A stretch of 64,000 nt of DNA from JAGVGT01 sp963807225 (lineage in GTDB: Bacteria > Desulfobacterota > Desulfobulbia > Desulfobulbales > JAGXFP01): assembly GCA_963807225.1 (NCBI GenBank), contig CAWEAD010000008.1:186001-250000 (forward strand), written 5' to 3'. A program made the position numbers and the translations under genes. The notes under the pieces are model-generated. The model worked only from the letters and a program-made list of their open reading frames with translations, was not told the DNA's origin and made no database searches. Every line of letters begins with the position of its first letter. The stretch's first letter is position 1. This document shows positions 17,783 to 26,291 of the stretch, one piece after another.

Positions 17783-18049
17783 TTATTTAAAGGCCTGCCC
17801 GGCAATCAGCGCCAGTTTGGCTGCTCGATCCAACTTTTTGAGCCGGTACTCGAAGCGGGCGGCGTTGGCGCGGTCGGGGAACTCTCGGCTGTACACCAAG
17901 GTCACCGGTCGACGGGTTCTGGTGTAGCGGGCACCGTCCCGGCCTTCGTTGTGTTCTCGCAAGCGGCGGGCGAGATCAGTGGTGATGCCGCAGTAGAGGC
18001 TGCCGTCTTTACAGCGCAGCAGATAGGCATACCAAGTGTCTGCCGGCAT
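17783..18049 (-). CDS. GIY-YIG nuclease domain protein (UPF0213 type)
   Basis: An 88-residue single-domain protein. The GIY-YIG elements are WYAYLLRCKDGSLYCGITTD, with the catalytic-type Arg in LARRLREHNEG, and the C-terminal FEYRLKKLDRAAK typical of the YhbQ/UPF0213 group. The family may act on DNA, but its physiological role is poorly defined. It begins 10 bp after the FKBP stop and is probably co-transcribed with it. Confidence 0.9.
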   Translation of the reverse strand: MPADTWYAYLLRCKDGSLYCGITTDLARRLREHNEGRDGARYTRTRRPVTLVYSREFPDRANAARFEYRLKKLDRAAKLALIAGQAFK

Positions 18050-18059
18050 CGGTGGTTGC

Positions 18060-18488
18060 TTAGCCGATCTCGACCAGTTTGATTTCGAAATTCAGGTCTT
18101 GTCCGGCCAGCGGGGGGTTGGCGTCTAATGAGATGGTTTCGTCTCCGACGTCAACTACCTCGACCATGATAATCTCGCCATTGGGGCCGCCCATCTGCAG
18201 TTTCAGGCCTAGTTCCGGTTTAATATCCGGCGGGACCTGATCGCGGGGCACGGTGATGACCAGATCCTCGTTTCGGCGCCCGTAAGCCTTGTCCATCGGA
18301 ATATTGACCTTCTTGCTCTCGCCCACAGTCATGCCCAGGACGGCCTCTTCGAAACCTGGAATCACCTGGCCGCCTCCCAGCTTGAAGCCGAGGGGGTCTC
18401 TGTCATTGGATGTGTCGAAGACACTGCCATCGTCGAGGGTGCCGGTGTAATGGATTTTTACGGTGTCGCCATTTTTGGCAGTAGTCAT
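18060..18488 (-). CDS. slyD: FKBP-type peptidyl-prolyl isomerase, SlyD-like
   Basis: A 142-residue cytoplasmic prolyl isomerase and chaperone. The FKBP core shows IHYTGTLDDGSVFDTS, GQVIPGFEEAVLGM and an insert-in-flap-like segment starting KAYGRRNEDLV. It lacks the His-rich metal-binding tail of Escherichia coli SlyD, ending at IKLVEIG. GAGGAG upstream of the ATG is a strong ribosome-binding site. The GIY-YIG gene follows on the same strand. Confidence 0.9.
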   Translation of the reverse strand: MTTAKNGDTVKIHYTGTLDDGSVFDTSNDRDPLGFKLGGGQVIPGFEEAVLGMTVGESKKVNIPMDKAYGRRNEDLVITVPRDQVPPDIKPELGLKLQMGGPNGEIIMVEVVDVGDETISLDANPPLAGQDLNFEIKLVEIG

Positions 18489-18654
18489 TTTTTTCTCCTC
18501 TTGTTGGTCCGTACGCTTCCTGTTTAGGAAGGGCGGATGTTGACCGGTTAAAATTTAACTAAAGTTCGAAATATAACACAGGTGTCCGGCAATTGATACC
18601 CGGGATGGGATTTTTGGGGGTTTTTCGCGCAGATTGAGGTTCGGAGCTGGAGCG

Positions 18655-19689
18655 TTATTCCGCGCCATCATGTCTAGAGGTAAAGAACTGGCATTCCAGG
18701 GCCATGGTGAAAACCCCGACTGCCTGACGGGTTTTCTGGTCTTCCTCCAGCGGCAAAAGCAATTCCGGTTCAATTTCGAAAAACAGCCACGGCCTCAGGA
18801 AATTCCGCCGGTAACGGCTGGCTATCCGGTAGGTGGTGATCAGATCCGGTCTGGTTAGTCCGTAGACGCCCAGATCAAGTGATAAGGCGCTCTTTGGGGT
18901 AAGTTGCCGGAAAAAACTGGTTTCCACCCCCCAGTGCAGACCGCTTTCGTTTTCCAGATAACTGGCGAAAAAGCTGAGCCGCCCGGTGATATTGGCCGGC
19001 AGCACTCTTTCCAGATCGAGGAGCGAGGTTTCACCGGAACCGTGCAAGGTGTTCCAGTAGGCGGTTTCCGACAGACGGACGACGTTGAGCTTGCCTAGAT
19101 GCATCAGACGGATATAGCGAATTCTGATATAGCTCTCCATGGGCCAGCCCACGGTCAGTCCGCCGCCGAAATGAAAACGATCCCGCAAGGTTTTATAGAT
19201 CATGTAACGCAAGCCCAGTGAGGTTTGTTCCTGGTCGTCCTCGGTTAGAAGACTGGAATCTAAGTTGTCCGGTCTGGGCTCCAAGTCATCGTATCGATTG
19301 CCGCCAAAGGCGATCAGGCGCAGGCGCCTGTTGACCCTGGGCAGAATCACGTTGGCATTGACTCGCACCGGGAACTTGAAGCCTTCGCCTTCGGTGAATC
19401 GGGCGGAGGTGCGCAAGCGGACATAGGTTGCGGGTGGATCATCGTCTTCTAATCGCCGATCGCCAAAAAAATTGTCGAACCAGAGGGTAGGACCCCGTAG
19501 TTTGTCTTCCAAATAAGTGTGATAGGTGTCGAGAAAACTCATGATCCGTCCGGAAGATCGGGGTTGTTCCGCCGAGGCGAAGCTTTCCTCACCCCGGGCC
19601 CTCGGGGCGCCGAAGGCGAGAATCAGCGTCAGGAAAAACAGGAAGGTTGCGGGTGCCAGCTTAAAGCGAGTAAATGAGAAGTTTCGCAT
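18655..19689 (-). CDS. predicted outer-membrane beta-barrel protein, unknown
   Basis: A 344-residue protein with an N-terminal signal peptide (FLFFLTLILAFGAPRARG, cleavage probably after the ARA or RGE region). The rest is made of alternating hydrophobic and polar strands rich in Tyr, Arg and Leu, such as SLGLRYMIYKTL and WGVETSFFRQLTPKSALSLDLGVYG. That pattern fits a beta barrel. I recognise no family. It is monocistronic. The ribosome-binding site is weak, but the signal peptide supports the chosen ATG. Confidence 0.65.
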   Translation of the reverse strand: MRNFSFTRFKLAPATFLFFLTLILAFGAPRARGEESFASAEQPRSSGRIMSFLDTYHTYLEDKLRGPTLWFDNFFGDRRLEDDDPPATYVRLRTSARFTEGEGFKFPVRVNANVILPRVNRRLRLIAFGGNRYDDLEPRPDNLDSSLLTEDDQEQTSLGLRYMIYKTLRDRFHFGGGLTVGWPMESYIRIRYIRLMHLGKLNVVRLSETAYWNTLHGSGETSLLDLERVLPANITGRLSFFASYLENESGLHWGVETSFFRQLTPKSALSLDLGVYGLTRPDLITTYRIASRYRRNFLRPWLFFEIEPELLLPLEEDQKTRQAVGVFTMALECQFFTSRHDGAE

Positions 19690-19889
19690 TTTGTTTATTT
19701 AAACATCCCGGGGAGATTGTCACCGCTTTTTTTATGGGGCATCATGGGTTGTAGCCAATTCGGCGCCTCTCTCGGCGGTGATTGACTTTGCTCGAATAAT
19801 CAAGCATCGTGCCGTGTTGAAGGAAGGCGGATGTTGCCGGCGGGGTTTCGGGCAATCTTAGCAGTAATTTGATCGAGGAGAGATTTGAC

Positions 19890-20519
19890 ATGGGCTGGTT
19901 CAAAAACATAAACCGCAAGTTTTTTGCCGGATTGCTGGCTGTGTTGCCTATTCTGGCGACGATATATCTGTTCTATTGGGGGGTTACCGCCATCGAAGGT
20001 GGGCTGGCGGCGATACTGGGGATCTTTCTGCCGGAAGGGGCCTATCGTCCCGGTCTCGGACTGGTGGCCGGGGTGGTGATCATCTTTCTGGTCGGGAATC
20101 TGGTCGAGACCTTTATGGTTCGTGATCTCCTGGCCAAGGTTGAAGAACTGATCCTGAAAATTCCTGTGGTCAAGATTGTCTACGGAGCCACTCGCGATCT
20201 GCTCTCTTTTATCTCGCGGGGCAAGGAACGTGGCGGTGGACAAACAGTCTGGGTTTCCCTGGGGGTGGGTGAGCTGGTGCTGCTGGGATTTGTAACCGGT
20301 GATGACTTGAGCGATTTTGGTGAAGATTTCCGTGAGATGATCACTGTGTATCTGCCTTTCAGCTACCAGATCGGTGGTTACACCGTGGTCGTTCCGCGCC
20401 GACGGGTGGTCCCGGCCGGGATTCCGTTCGAAAAAGCGATGCGTTTTGTTATGACCGCCGGAGTAATGGAAAGCAAGTCGCACCGGAGCCGAATGAAAAC
20501 GGCGATGGAGAAGCCTTAA
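19890..20519 (+). CDS. DUF502 family inner-membrane protein
   Basis: A 209-residue protein with two N-terminal membrane helices (FFAGLLAVLPILATIYLFYWG and GLGLVAGVVIIFLVGNLVETF), followed by a soluble domain with the DUF502 features PVVKIVYGATRDLLSF, VSLGVGELVLLGFVT and PFSYQIGGYTVVVPRRRVVP. Its function is unknown in bacteria. GAGGAGAG lies 8 bp before the ATG at 19890, which decides the start over an upstream TTG. It is not obviously in an operon. Confidence 0.88.
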   Translation: MGWFKNINRKFFAGLLAVLPILATIYLFYWGVTAIEGGLAAILGIFLPEGAYRPGLGLVAGVVIIFLVGNLVETFMVRDLLAKVEELILKIPVVKIVYGATRDLLSFISRGKERGGGQTVWVSLGVGELVLLGFVTGDDLSDFGEDFREMITVYLPFSYQIGGYTVVVPRRRVVPAGIPFEKAMRFVMTAGVMESKSHRSRMKTAMEKP

Positions 20520-20625
20520 TTCCTTCAGCCTAGTCTATTTCCCTTGAAAAACCGGGGCGTGGTGGGCAGTTCATGCAATCGGTGGTAAGATTGGTTGATC
20601 GTCATCACCAACCTAAGGAGCTGAA

Positions 20626-22035
20626 ATGAAAATTACCTTCCATGGTGCGGCCCGGACCGTCACCGGTTCGCAGCATCTGCTCGAGGTCAACGGCAAAAGA
20701 ATTCTGCTGGACTGCGGTCTCTTCCAAGGTAAGCGAAAAGAGGCCTTCGAGTTGAACCGCCATGGCTTCAGCGCCGGGGAAACTATCGATGCCCTGGTGC
20801 TGTCGCATGCCCATATCGATCATTCCGGTAATATTCCCTGTCTGGTCAAAAACGGTTTCCGGGGCGATATCGTTTCCACTTCGGCCACCCGCGATCTCTG
20901 CGCCGTGATGCTGATGGATTCGGCCTACCTCCAGGAAAAAGACGTGGAATACGTCAACCGGAGACGGGCCCGTAATGGCCAGAAGCCTTTCGAGCCGCTT
21001 TACACCAAGGATGATGTGGCGGTGGCCATGAACCAGTTCACCGGCATCAGCTATAACCGGCCCCATCAGCTTTTTCCCGGCGCCGTCGTCACCCTGATCG
21101 ATGCCGGTCATATGCTGGGCAGCGCCCATGTGCTGCTGGATCTCGACGACCGGGAAAAGAATCGTAAGATCCGGCTGATTTTCAGCGGCGATATCGGCCG
21201 GCCCGGCATCCCGATCATCCGCGATCCGGTGGCGCCGGTGGAAGGGTGTGAGGTTCTGATCATGGAGTCAACCTACGGCAACCGTTTGCATCCTCCTTAC
21301 CCGGAATCAGAAAAAGAGTTGCAGCGGATCGTCAACGAAACCATCGAACGGGGCGGTTCGCTTTTGATTCCCGCTTTTGCCGTAGGACGGACCCAGCAAA
21401 TAGTCTATGCCTTGCACAAACTGGTGATCGACGGGGCCATCCCGGAGATGCCGATTTACGTGGACAGCCCCCTGGCCACCCGCACCACGGAGATCTTCCG
21501 CCTGCATCCTGAGGTCTATGATGCCGAGATCCGTGCCTTCATATACAACAACGGCCATGCCAACCCCTTCGGCTTCGATAATATGCATTATACCCAGTCG
21601 GTGGAGGAGTCTAAGGCCTTGAACGAGCTGAAAAAGCCAGCGGTGATCATCAGCGCCAGCGGTATGATGGAAGGCGGCCGGATCCTGCATCATTTGAAGA
21701 GCCGGATCGGCGACGCCCGCAATACCATTCTGGTTACCGGTTGGCAGGCCCCCAACACACTGGGCCGCAAGATTGTCGAGGGGGCCTCCGAGGTGAAGAT
21801 CTTTGGCGAGGATTATCAGGTAGAGGCCCGAGTCGAAGTGATGACCGGCTTCAGCGGCCATGCCGACCGCGAGGGACTGCTGGCCTGGGCTGGGGCCATG
21901 CGCAATAAACCTTCTCGCACCTTTGTGGTGCATGGTGAAGAGGAGGTGGCCCTGGAGTTTGCCGGCACCCTAGAGCATCAACTGGGTTTCGCCGAGGTGC
22001 GGGTGCCGGCCCTCCACGAAAGCGTGGAAATCTAA
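20626..22035 (+). CDS. metallo-beta-lactamase / beta-CASP hydrolase
   Basis: A 469-residue predicted RNA-processing metallo-hydrolase of the CPSF/Ysh1-like bacterial group. The metal site is SHAHIDHSG (His61, His63, Asp65, His66), with further ligands in DAGHMLGSAH and SGDIG. The beta-CASP region has STYGNR, PAFAVGRTQQIVYAL, SASGMMEGGRILHHL and GFSGHADREGLLAW. AAGGAG lies 6 bp upstream of the ATG. It may be an exo- or endoribonuclease; no RNA partner is apparent. The CorA gene follows after 21 bp and may share the transcript. Confidence 0.9.
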   Translation: MKITFHGAARTVTGSQHLLEVNGKRILLDCGLFQGKRKEAFELNRHGFSAGETIDALVLSHAHIDHSGNIPCLVKNGFRGDIVSTSATRDLCAVMLMDSAYLQEKDVEYVNRRRARNGQKPFEPLYTKDDVAVAMNQFTGISYNRPHQLFPGAVVTLIDAGHMLGSAHVLLDLDDREKNRKIRLIFSGDIGRPGIPIIRDPVAPVEGCEVLIMESTYGNRLHPPYPESEKELQRIVNETIERGGSLLIPAFAVGRTQQIVYALHKLVIDGAIPEMPIYVDSPLATRTTEIFRLHPEVYDAEIRAFIYNNGHANPFGFDNMHYTQSVEESKALNELKKPAVIISASGMMEGGRILHHLKSRIGDARNTILVTGWQAPNTLGRKIVEGASEVKIFGEDYQVEARVEVMTGFSGHADREGLLAWAGAMRNKPSRTFVVHGEEEVALEFAGTLEHQLGFAEVRVPALHESVEI

Positions 22036-22056
22036 GCGGATTCGGGAGGAATAGCG

Positions 22057-23142
22057 ATGTTCAAGCTCTGGCAACCGCAAGCGGACAAGGCAGGGTTGCC
22101 GCCCGGCACCGCCATTCATATTGGCGAGATCAAAACCGACAAAGTCCGGATCAGCGTCATCGACTACAACCAGGAACAGGTGGAGAGTCGGACGGTTGAA
22201 GAAGTCGGAGAGTGCCGGCTGCTGGCCGGTCGCCGGGAGACGGTGACCTGGATCAACGTCAACGGTCTGCATCAGGTTGATATCCTGGAGAAGGTCGGGC
22301 AGTGCTTCCAGCTCCACTCTCTGACCATCGAGGACATTCTCAACACCAACCAGCGGCCAAAGTTGGACATCTTTGACGACTATATCTATCTGGTCGTCCG
22401 TATGCCCTGGCTCGATCAGGAACAGGGCGGAATCGGTTTCGAGCAGGTTAGTTTCATCGTCTCCGGCACCCAGCTCATCACTTTCCAGGAAAGAGAAGGG
22501 GATACCTTCGATGCGGTGCGCAACAGGATCACCAAGGGCATGGGGCGGATCAGGAAAATGGGCACCGACTATCTTCTCTATGCTCTGGTCGATTCGGTGG
22601 TCGATAACTACTTCATCCAACTGGAAAGGATCGGCGAGGAGATTGAGGACCTGGAGCTGGAACTGGTTGAGAGCCCCGGGCCGACCACCATGCGGAAAAT
22701 TAACTACCTGAAGCGGGAGATGGTCATGATGCGCAAGTCGGTCTGGCCCCTGCGCGAGGTGATCAGCGGTCTGCAACGAGAGGATGTGCCCTTCATCGGC
22801 GAGTCCATCCGCTTCTTCCTGAAGGACCTCTATGATCATACTATCCAGGTGATCGATACGGTGGAGACCTTTCGCGACGTGATCTCGGGGATGCTCGACA
22901 TCTACCTCTCCTCGATCAGCAACCGGATGAACGAGATCATGAAGGTGTTGACCATCTTCGCGGCCCTGTTCATCCCCTTGACCTTTATCGCCGGTCTCTA
23001 CGGCATGAATTTCAATCCGGCGGCCAGCCCCTACAATATGCCGGAACTAAGCTGGTATTACGGCTACCCGATGGCCTTGGGGATGATGGTGGCGGTGGCC
23101 GTCGGCATGCTGTATTTCTTCAAGCGCAAGGGGTGGTTTTAG
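22057..23142 (+). CDS. corA: CorA family magnesium/cobalt transporter
   Basis: Pentameric inner-membrane divalent-cation channel of 361 residues. It has a large acidic and basic cytoplasmic N-terminal domain, two C-terminal membrane helices (IFAALFIPLTFIAGLYGMNF and MALGMMVAVAVGMLYFF) and the selectivity motif YGMNF between them. GGGAGGAATAGCG precedes the ATG. It is probably read with the beta-CASP gene. Confidence 0.94.
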   Translation: MFKLWQPQADKAGLPPGTAIHIGEIKTDKVRISVIDYNQEQVESRTVEEVGECRLLAGRRETVTWINVNGLHQVDILEKVGQCFQLHSLTIEDILNTNQRPKLDIFDDYIYLVVRMPWLDQEQGGIGFEQVSFIVSGTQLITFQEREGDTFDAVRNRITKGMGRIRKMGTDYLLYALVDSVVDNYFIQLERIGEEIEDLELELVESPGPTTMRKINYLKREMVMMRKSVWPLREVISGLQREDVPFIGESIRFFLKDLYDHTIQVIDTVETFRDVISGMLDIYLSSISNRMNEIMKVLTIFAALFIPLTFIAGLYGMNFNPAASPYNMPELSWYYGYPMALGMMVAVAVGMLYFFKRKGWF

Positions 23143-23243
23143 AGAGCGTTAACTGAACGTGGTTATTCTCTGCAGGGCCGGTTCCGCCACTGCCAGCGAC
23201 TGACATAAGACCAGTCCGCGCTAACCAGATTTGGAGGCCTGAC

Positions 23244-23480
23244 ATGATGAAAGTGAAAATGATCCTGGGCTTGATCCTGGTGATCCTGGTGGTCCTGTTT
23301 ACCCTGCAGAACACTGAGGTGGTGGCGCTCCGCTTCCTCTGGTGGGAGTTCGCCATGTCAAGGATCTTGATGTTTCTCCTGGTCTTTGCGGTCGGGCTGC
23401 TGACCGGTTTCCTGCTCGGCTCCCATTTCCGCTCGCATCCGCCTGTTTCGCCGAGGCCGCCGGACACTCCGGACGCCTGA
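23244..23480 (+). CDS. LapA-like DUF1049 membrane protein
   Basis: A 78-residue protein with two membrane helices (MILGLILVILVVLFTLQNTE and ILMFLLVFAVGLLTGFLLGS) and the family sequence FTLQNTEVVALRFLWWEF. It resembles LapA proteins associated with lipopolysaccharide assembly control in enterobacteria; a role here is unproven. A GGAGG lies 7-8 bp before the ATG pair. It is convergent with the potassium-channel-like gene. Confidence 0.85.
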   Translation: MMKVKMILGLILVILVVLFTLQNTEVVALRFLWWEFAMSRILMFLLVFAVGLLTGFLLGSHFRSHPPVSPRPPDTPDA

Positions 23481-23509
23481 TTCCAATTACTTCTTAGCAC
23501 GGCGAGCCT

Positions 23510-24193
23510 TTATTTTTTCAGATTGAACAGATCCCTTAAAAGGTTGAGTCCCCCATAGACGACCATTCGGTCGCCGGCCAGGATTTCTTCGGTGGCCTTG
23601 GGGACCGGCAGCCATTTCCCTTCCCGTTCAATGCCCAGAACCAACAAGCCCTTGGCGGTCAGACGGCAGCCTGCCAGGGTCTTGCCGACTAATTCCGATT
23701 CGACGCCAATCGGCGCCTTAACCAATCCGTAACCTTCGATAAGGTGCAGGAGTTCTTCCGCCGGCGCCTCTTCGAAGGCGGGCGATTTGATCAGCCGGGC
23801 CTCGATAAACCTTTCCCAGAGACCGATGATCTTCTGCCCGGTCATGAGCTTATAAATCAGGAACAGACCAAGCAACAGCAAGCCACCGTTGAGCAGGGCG
23901 CCGGAACCGGTGCTGAAGATCATCGACGAGGTGGTGGTGACGATCACCGTCACCACCCCGGCGTTACCCAGAATCATCAGCCAGATGATGATCTTGCGCC
24001 TGGTCGGGTGATTGATCACCGCTTCCGATTCCCGGGTCGTGAAGCCGGTGCCACTGAAAGCCGAAAGGGCCTGGAAGCGGGCGCGGTTCTCGTCCAGTCC
24101 GGTAAGCATCAGACCGATGGCGGCAGCCCGAACCACCAGAAATGAAACCAGGACGGTGACCAGAGTGGGAATGATAAAATAGATACCGTTAAT
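23510..24193 (-). CDS. membrane protein with TrkA-C domain; probable ATT start
   Basis: A 227-residue potassium-channel-like protein. The N-terminal part has hydrophobic segments, one with the family signature FQALSAFSGTGFTTRESE, and a second membrane pair (KIIIWLMILGNAGVVTVIV and LLLLGLFLIYKL). The C-terminal TrkA-C domain runs from about residue 150. The nearest in-frame standard start, GTG at 24136, has no ribosome-binding site and cuts the first membrane helix. GGAGG lies 6 bp before an in-frame ATT at 24193, which restores INGIYFIIPTLVTVLVSFLV. I therefore place the start at the ATT. The frame has no ATG, GTG or TTG farther up. Confidence 0.75.
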   Translation of the reverse strand: MNGIYFIIPTLVTVLVSFLVVRAAAIGLMLTGLDENRARFQALSAFSGTGFTTRESEAVINHPTRRKIIIWLMILGNAGVVTVIVTTTSSMIFSTGSGALLNGGLLLLGLFLIYKLMTGQKIIGLWERFIEARLIKSPAFEEAPAEELLHLIEGYGLVKAPIGVESELVGKTLAGCRLTAKGLLVLGIEREGKWLPVPKATEEILAGDRMVVYGGLNLLRDLFNLKK

Positions 24194-24426
24194 GGCACAC
24201 CTCCGTTTTCGGTTATGGGGGCAATTTCCAGCCTTTCCCGATTCTAACTGAATTTGGCAGGGATTTCATCGATTCCCGAGGGCTGACAGCAATGCCGGAC
24301 CGTGTGCCGATCGCTGGCGCTCAGCATGAGAAACTTCTGGCGAAGATCAAGCCGGTTTTGCTTCTAAGCATTTCTTATCTCCTTGTTTTAAGTCGATAAA
24401 AAATATACCTACGGAAAATTTTTTTG

Positions 24427-24455
24427 TTGCAATCGGACTGACGGCTATTTATCAT
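24427..24455 (+). promoter_or_regulatory. promoter of the mraZ-ftsA-ftsZ set
   Basis: TTGCAA at 24427-24432 and TATCAT at 24450-24455 are spaced by exactly 17 bp. The MraZ-type repeats begin at the last base of the -10 element, so a bound repressor would cover the transcription start. Confidence 0.6.
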
Positions 24456-24480
24456 GGGGTGAAAGTGGAGCAAAAGGGTT
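24455..24480 (+). promoter_or_regulatory. mraZ: MraZ-box-like direct repeats
   Basis: Two close copies of TGGRG-NNAAAG (TGGGGTGAAAG at 24455-24465 and TGGAGCAAAAG at 24466-24476) are followed by a partial third (GGTT from 24477), each 11 bp apart. Known MraZ operators are short G-rich direct repeats upstream of mraZ at one-helical-turn spacing. The position supports autoregulation of this cluster. Confidence 0.6.
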
Positions 24481-24525
24481 TCTTTGTGGAATATATGCCC
24501 TGAGTAGGGTGGGAGATTGGCGGGA

Positions 24526-24993
24526 ATGGAACAATGCCTTTTCATCGGCACGCATAGTGCGGTACTGGACGAGAAGTCCAGGCTGGTGATGCCGGCAGGC
24601 TTCCGAAAGGACAATTCCGAGGCGGTGTTGAACGGCGATTTTTATATCACTTCACACCAAGAGGGTTTTCTTATTGTGCGTCCTGGGGTGGTCTGGGATG
24701 GTTATCTCCGTTCGATCGAGGCTGCCGTGGAGTTGGATGGGGTTCAGAAGCGCAAGTTCATCCGGCTGCTCTGTAATAATTCGGTCAAAATCAGGCTGGA
24801 CAGCCAGTTCAGGGCGGTTCTCAGTCAGCCACTGCGCCGCAAACTGGCCTTCGATGACGAGGAACCGCGGCAGAAAGTGGTGGTGGTCGGTTGCGGTGAT
24901 TTCCTGGAGGTTTGGCCGGAGAACCGTTACCGCGGCGAGGAAGATTCGACCCGTGAGCTGTCCGGCTTTATCAACGGCTTTGACGGCAGATGA
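24526..24993 (+). CDS. mraZ: MraZ family transcriptional regulator
   Basis: A 155-residue DNA-binding regulator made of two SpoVT/AbrB-like halves: GTHSAVLDEKSRLVMPAGFR at the N-terminus and RLDSQFRAVLSQPLRRKLAF in the middle, the expected duplicated signature in diverged form. In other bacteria MraZ opens the division and cell-wall cluster and represses it. Here the next genes are ftsA and ftsZ homologues only. I chose ATG 24526, about 10 bp after GGGAG, over TTG 24517. The repeats at 24455-24480 are its likely operator. Confidence 0.88.
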   Translation: MEQCLFIGTHSAVLDEKSRLVMPAGFRKDNSEAVLNGDFYITSHQEGFLIVRPGVVWDGYLRSIEAAVELDGVQKRKFIRLLCNNSVKIRLDSQFRAVLSQPLRRKLAFDDEEPRQKVVVVGCGDFLEVWPENRYRGEEDSTRELSGFINGFDGR

Positions 24994-25018
24994 AGGCTGA
25001 TACTCGGGGAACAGTGAG

Positions 25019-26269
25019 ATGCTGACCAGACATACCAATATCACCACGGTCAACGTCGGTTCCGCCAATACCACGGCGGTGATCGCCGAGGTCGATAACG
25101 AAGGGCGGGCCGGCTTGCTGGGCTACGGGCAATGTGCCAGCGCCGGTTTGAGTGACGACTTGATCACCGATATCCGGGAACTGGGCAGGGCTATCGCGGA
25201 ATGTGTCGGCCAGGCGGAAGAGATGGCGAAACAAAGCAGCGGACCTCTGATTCTGGCCATCGGCGGCGAACATGTTCGGATCTTGAACAGTCGGGACGGC
25301 ATTGCCCTTAATCCGGGCGACGATGAACACCGCTCACGGAATATTACCCGGCAGGATATCAAAAAGGTTCTGGAAAAAGCCGGAAAGGTAATGCTGGCCA
25401 TGGACTTGGAGCAGTTGCATGTCCTGCCGGTCAGTTTTCTGGTGGACGGCCGCCGGGTTAAAAATCCGGAAGGCATTGGCGGCAACAGGCTGGATGTTGA
25501 GGTGCTGGTCATCGCCGGCCGGCAGACGATCATGCGGTCCCTGATGAAGGCTGCCGAATTTGGCGGCTACCGGGTGCGAAAGTTCTGTTATCGCCCATTG
25601 GCAACTTCCCGGGCCGTACTGAGTCTTGATGAACTTGACCGGGGAGCCTGTCTGATCGACATCGGCGGCCGCCATACCGATATTGCCCTTTTCAAGGAAA
25701 ACCGGCTGCTTTATTCCTCGACCCTGGTACTGGGCGGCGCCAACATTACTTCGGATACCGGGCAGCTGCTGGCTATCAATCAGCAGGAAGCTGAAAAGAT
25801 AAAATTGAAATATGGTTATTGCGGCACCCTGGCCGGAGAAGACCTGAAATTTCAGTTGAGCGGTGTGGGTGGCGATGGAGCCCTCTGGCGCCTGGTCCGA
25901 AAATCGGCCTTGGGAGTCGGCGTTATTCAGCCTCGGGTCGAGGAAATTTTCGACGAGTCGGTGGCGGCGCTGAAAGGCTACCTAGGCCGCGAACAGTGGA
26001 CGGGCTGCGCGGCCTTGACGGGTGGAACTTCACAGCTTCCGGGAATCCGGGAACTGGCCAGGGCTAGATTACCGTTTATGGTAAATGCCGGTAAAAATAT
26101 CGTCTTTGACAATCTCGATGAAGAGTCCTCTCGGCCGGAATATGCCACGGTCCTGGGAATGGTGGCCTACGATACGGAGCAGCGTCTGAGCAGGCGTGAA
26201 GAGGTGCGTGATAATCCGATTACGCGCTGGTGCGACAAGATAATCAGACAAATCCACACGGTTTTGTAA
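25019..26269 (+). CDS. ftsA: divergent FtsA-like actin-family division protein
   Basis: A 416-residue protein aligning along the whole FtsA fold, which anchors FtsZ filaments to the membrane. It shows an altered first phosphate loop (VNVGSANTTAV instead of the usual D-I-G-T), a recognisable 1C domain (LDVEVLVIAGRQTIMRSLMK), the second phosphate loop DIGGRHTDI (214-222) and the adenosine motif LTGGTSQLPGIREL. It ends in an amphipathic helix, NPITRWCDKIIRQIHTVL (399-416), like the FtsA membrane-targeting helix. GGGGA lies 8 bp upstream. It is placed between mraZ (25 bp gap) and ftsZ (22 bp gap). Sequence is well diverged from ordinary FtsA, suggesting a paralogue. Confidence 0.82.
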   Translation: MLTRHTNITTVNVGSANTTAVIAEVDNEGRAGLLGYGQCASAGLSDDLITDIRELGRAIAECVGQAEEMAKQSSGPLILAIGGEHVRILNSRDGIALNPGDDEHRSRNITRQDIKKVLEKAGKVMLAMDLEQLHVLPVSFLVDGRRVKNPEGIGGNRLDVEVLVIAGRQTIMRSLMKAAEFGGYRVRKFCYRPLATSRAVLSLDELDRGACLIDIGGRHTDIALFKENRLLYSSTLVLGGANITSDTGQLLAINQQEAEKIKLKYGYCGTLAGEDLKFQLSGVGGDGALWRLVRKSALGVGVIQPRVEEIFDESVAALKGYLGREQWTGCAALTGGTSQLPGIRELARARLPFMVNAGKNIVFDNLDEESSRPEYATVLGMVAYDTEQRLSRREEVRDNPITRWCDKIIRQIHTVL

Positions 26270-26291
26270 GCGTTTATTTGCGGGGGCCTCA

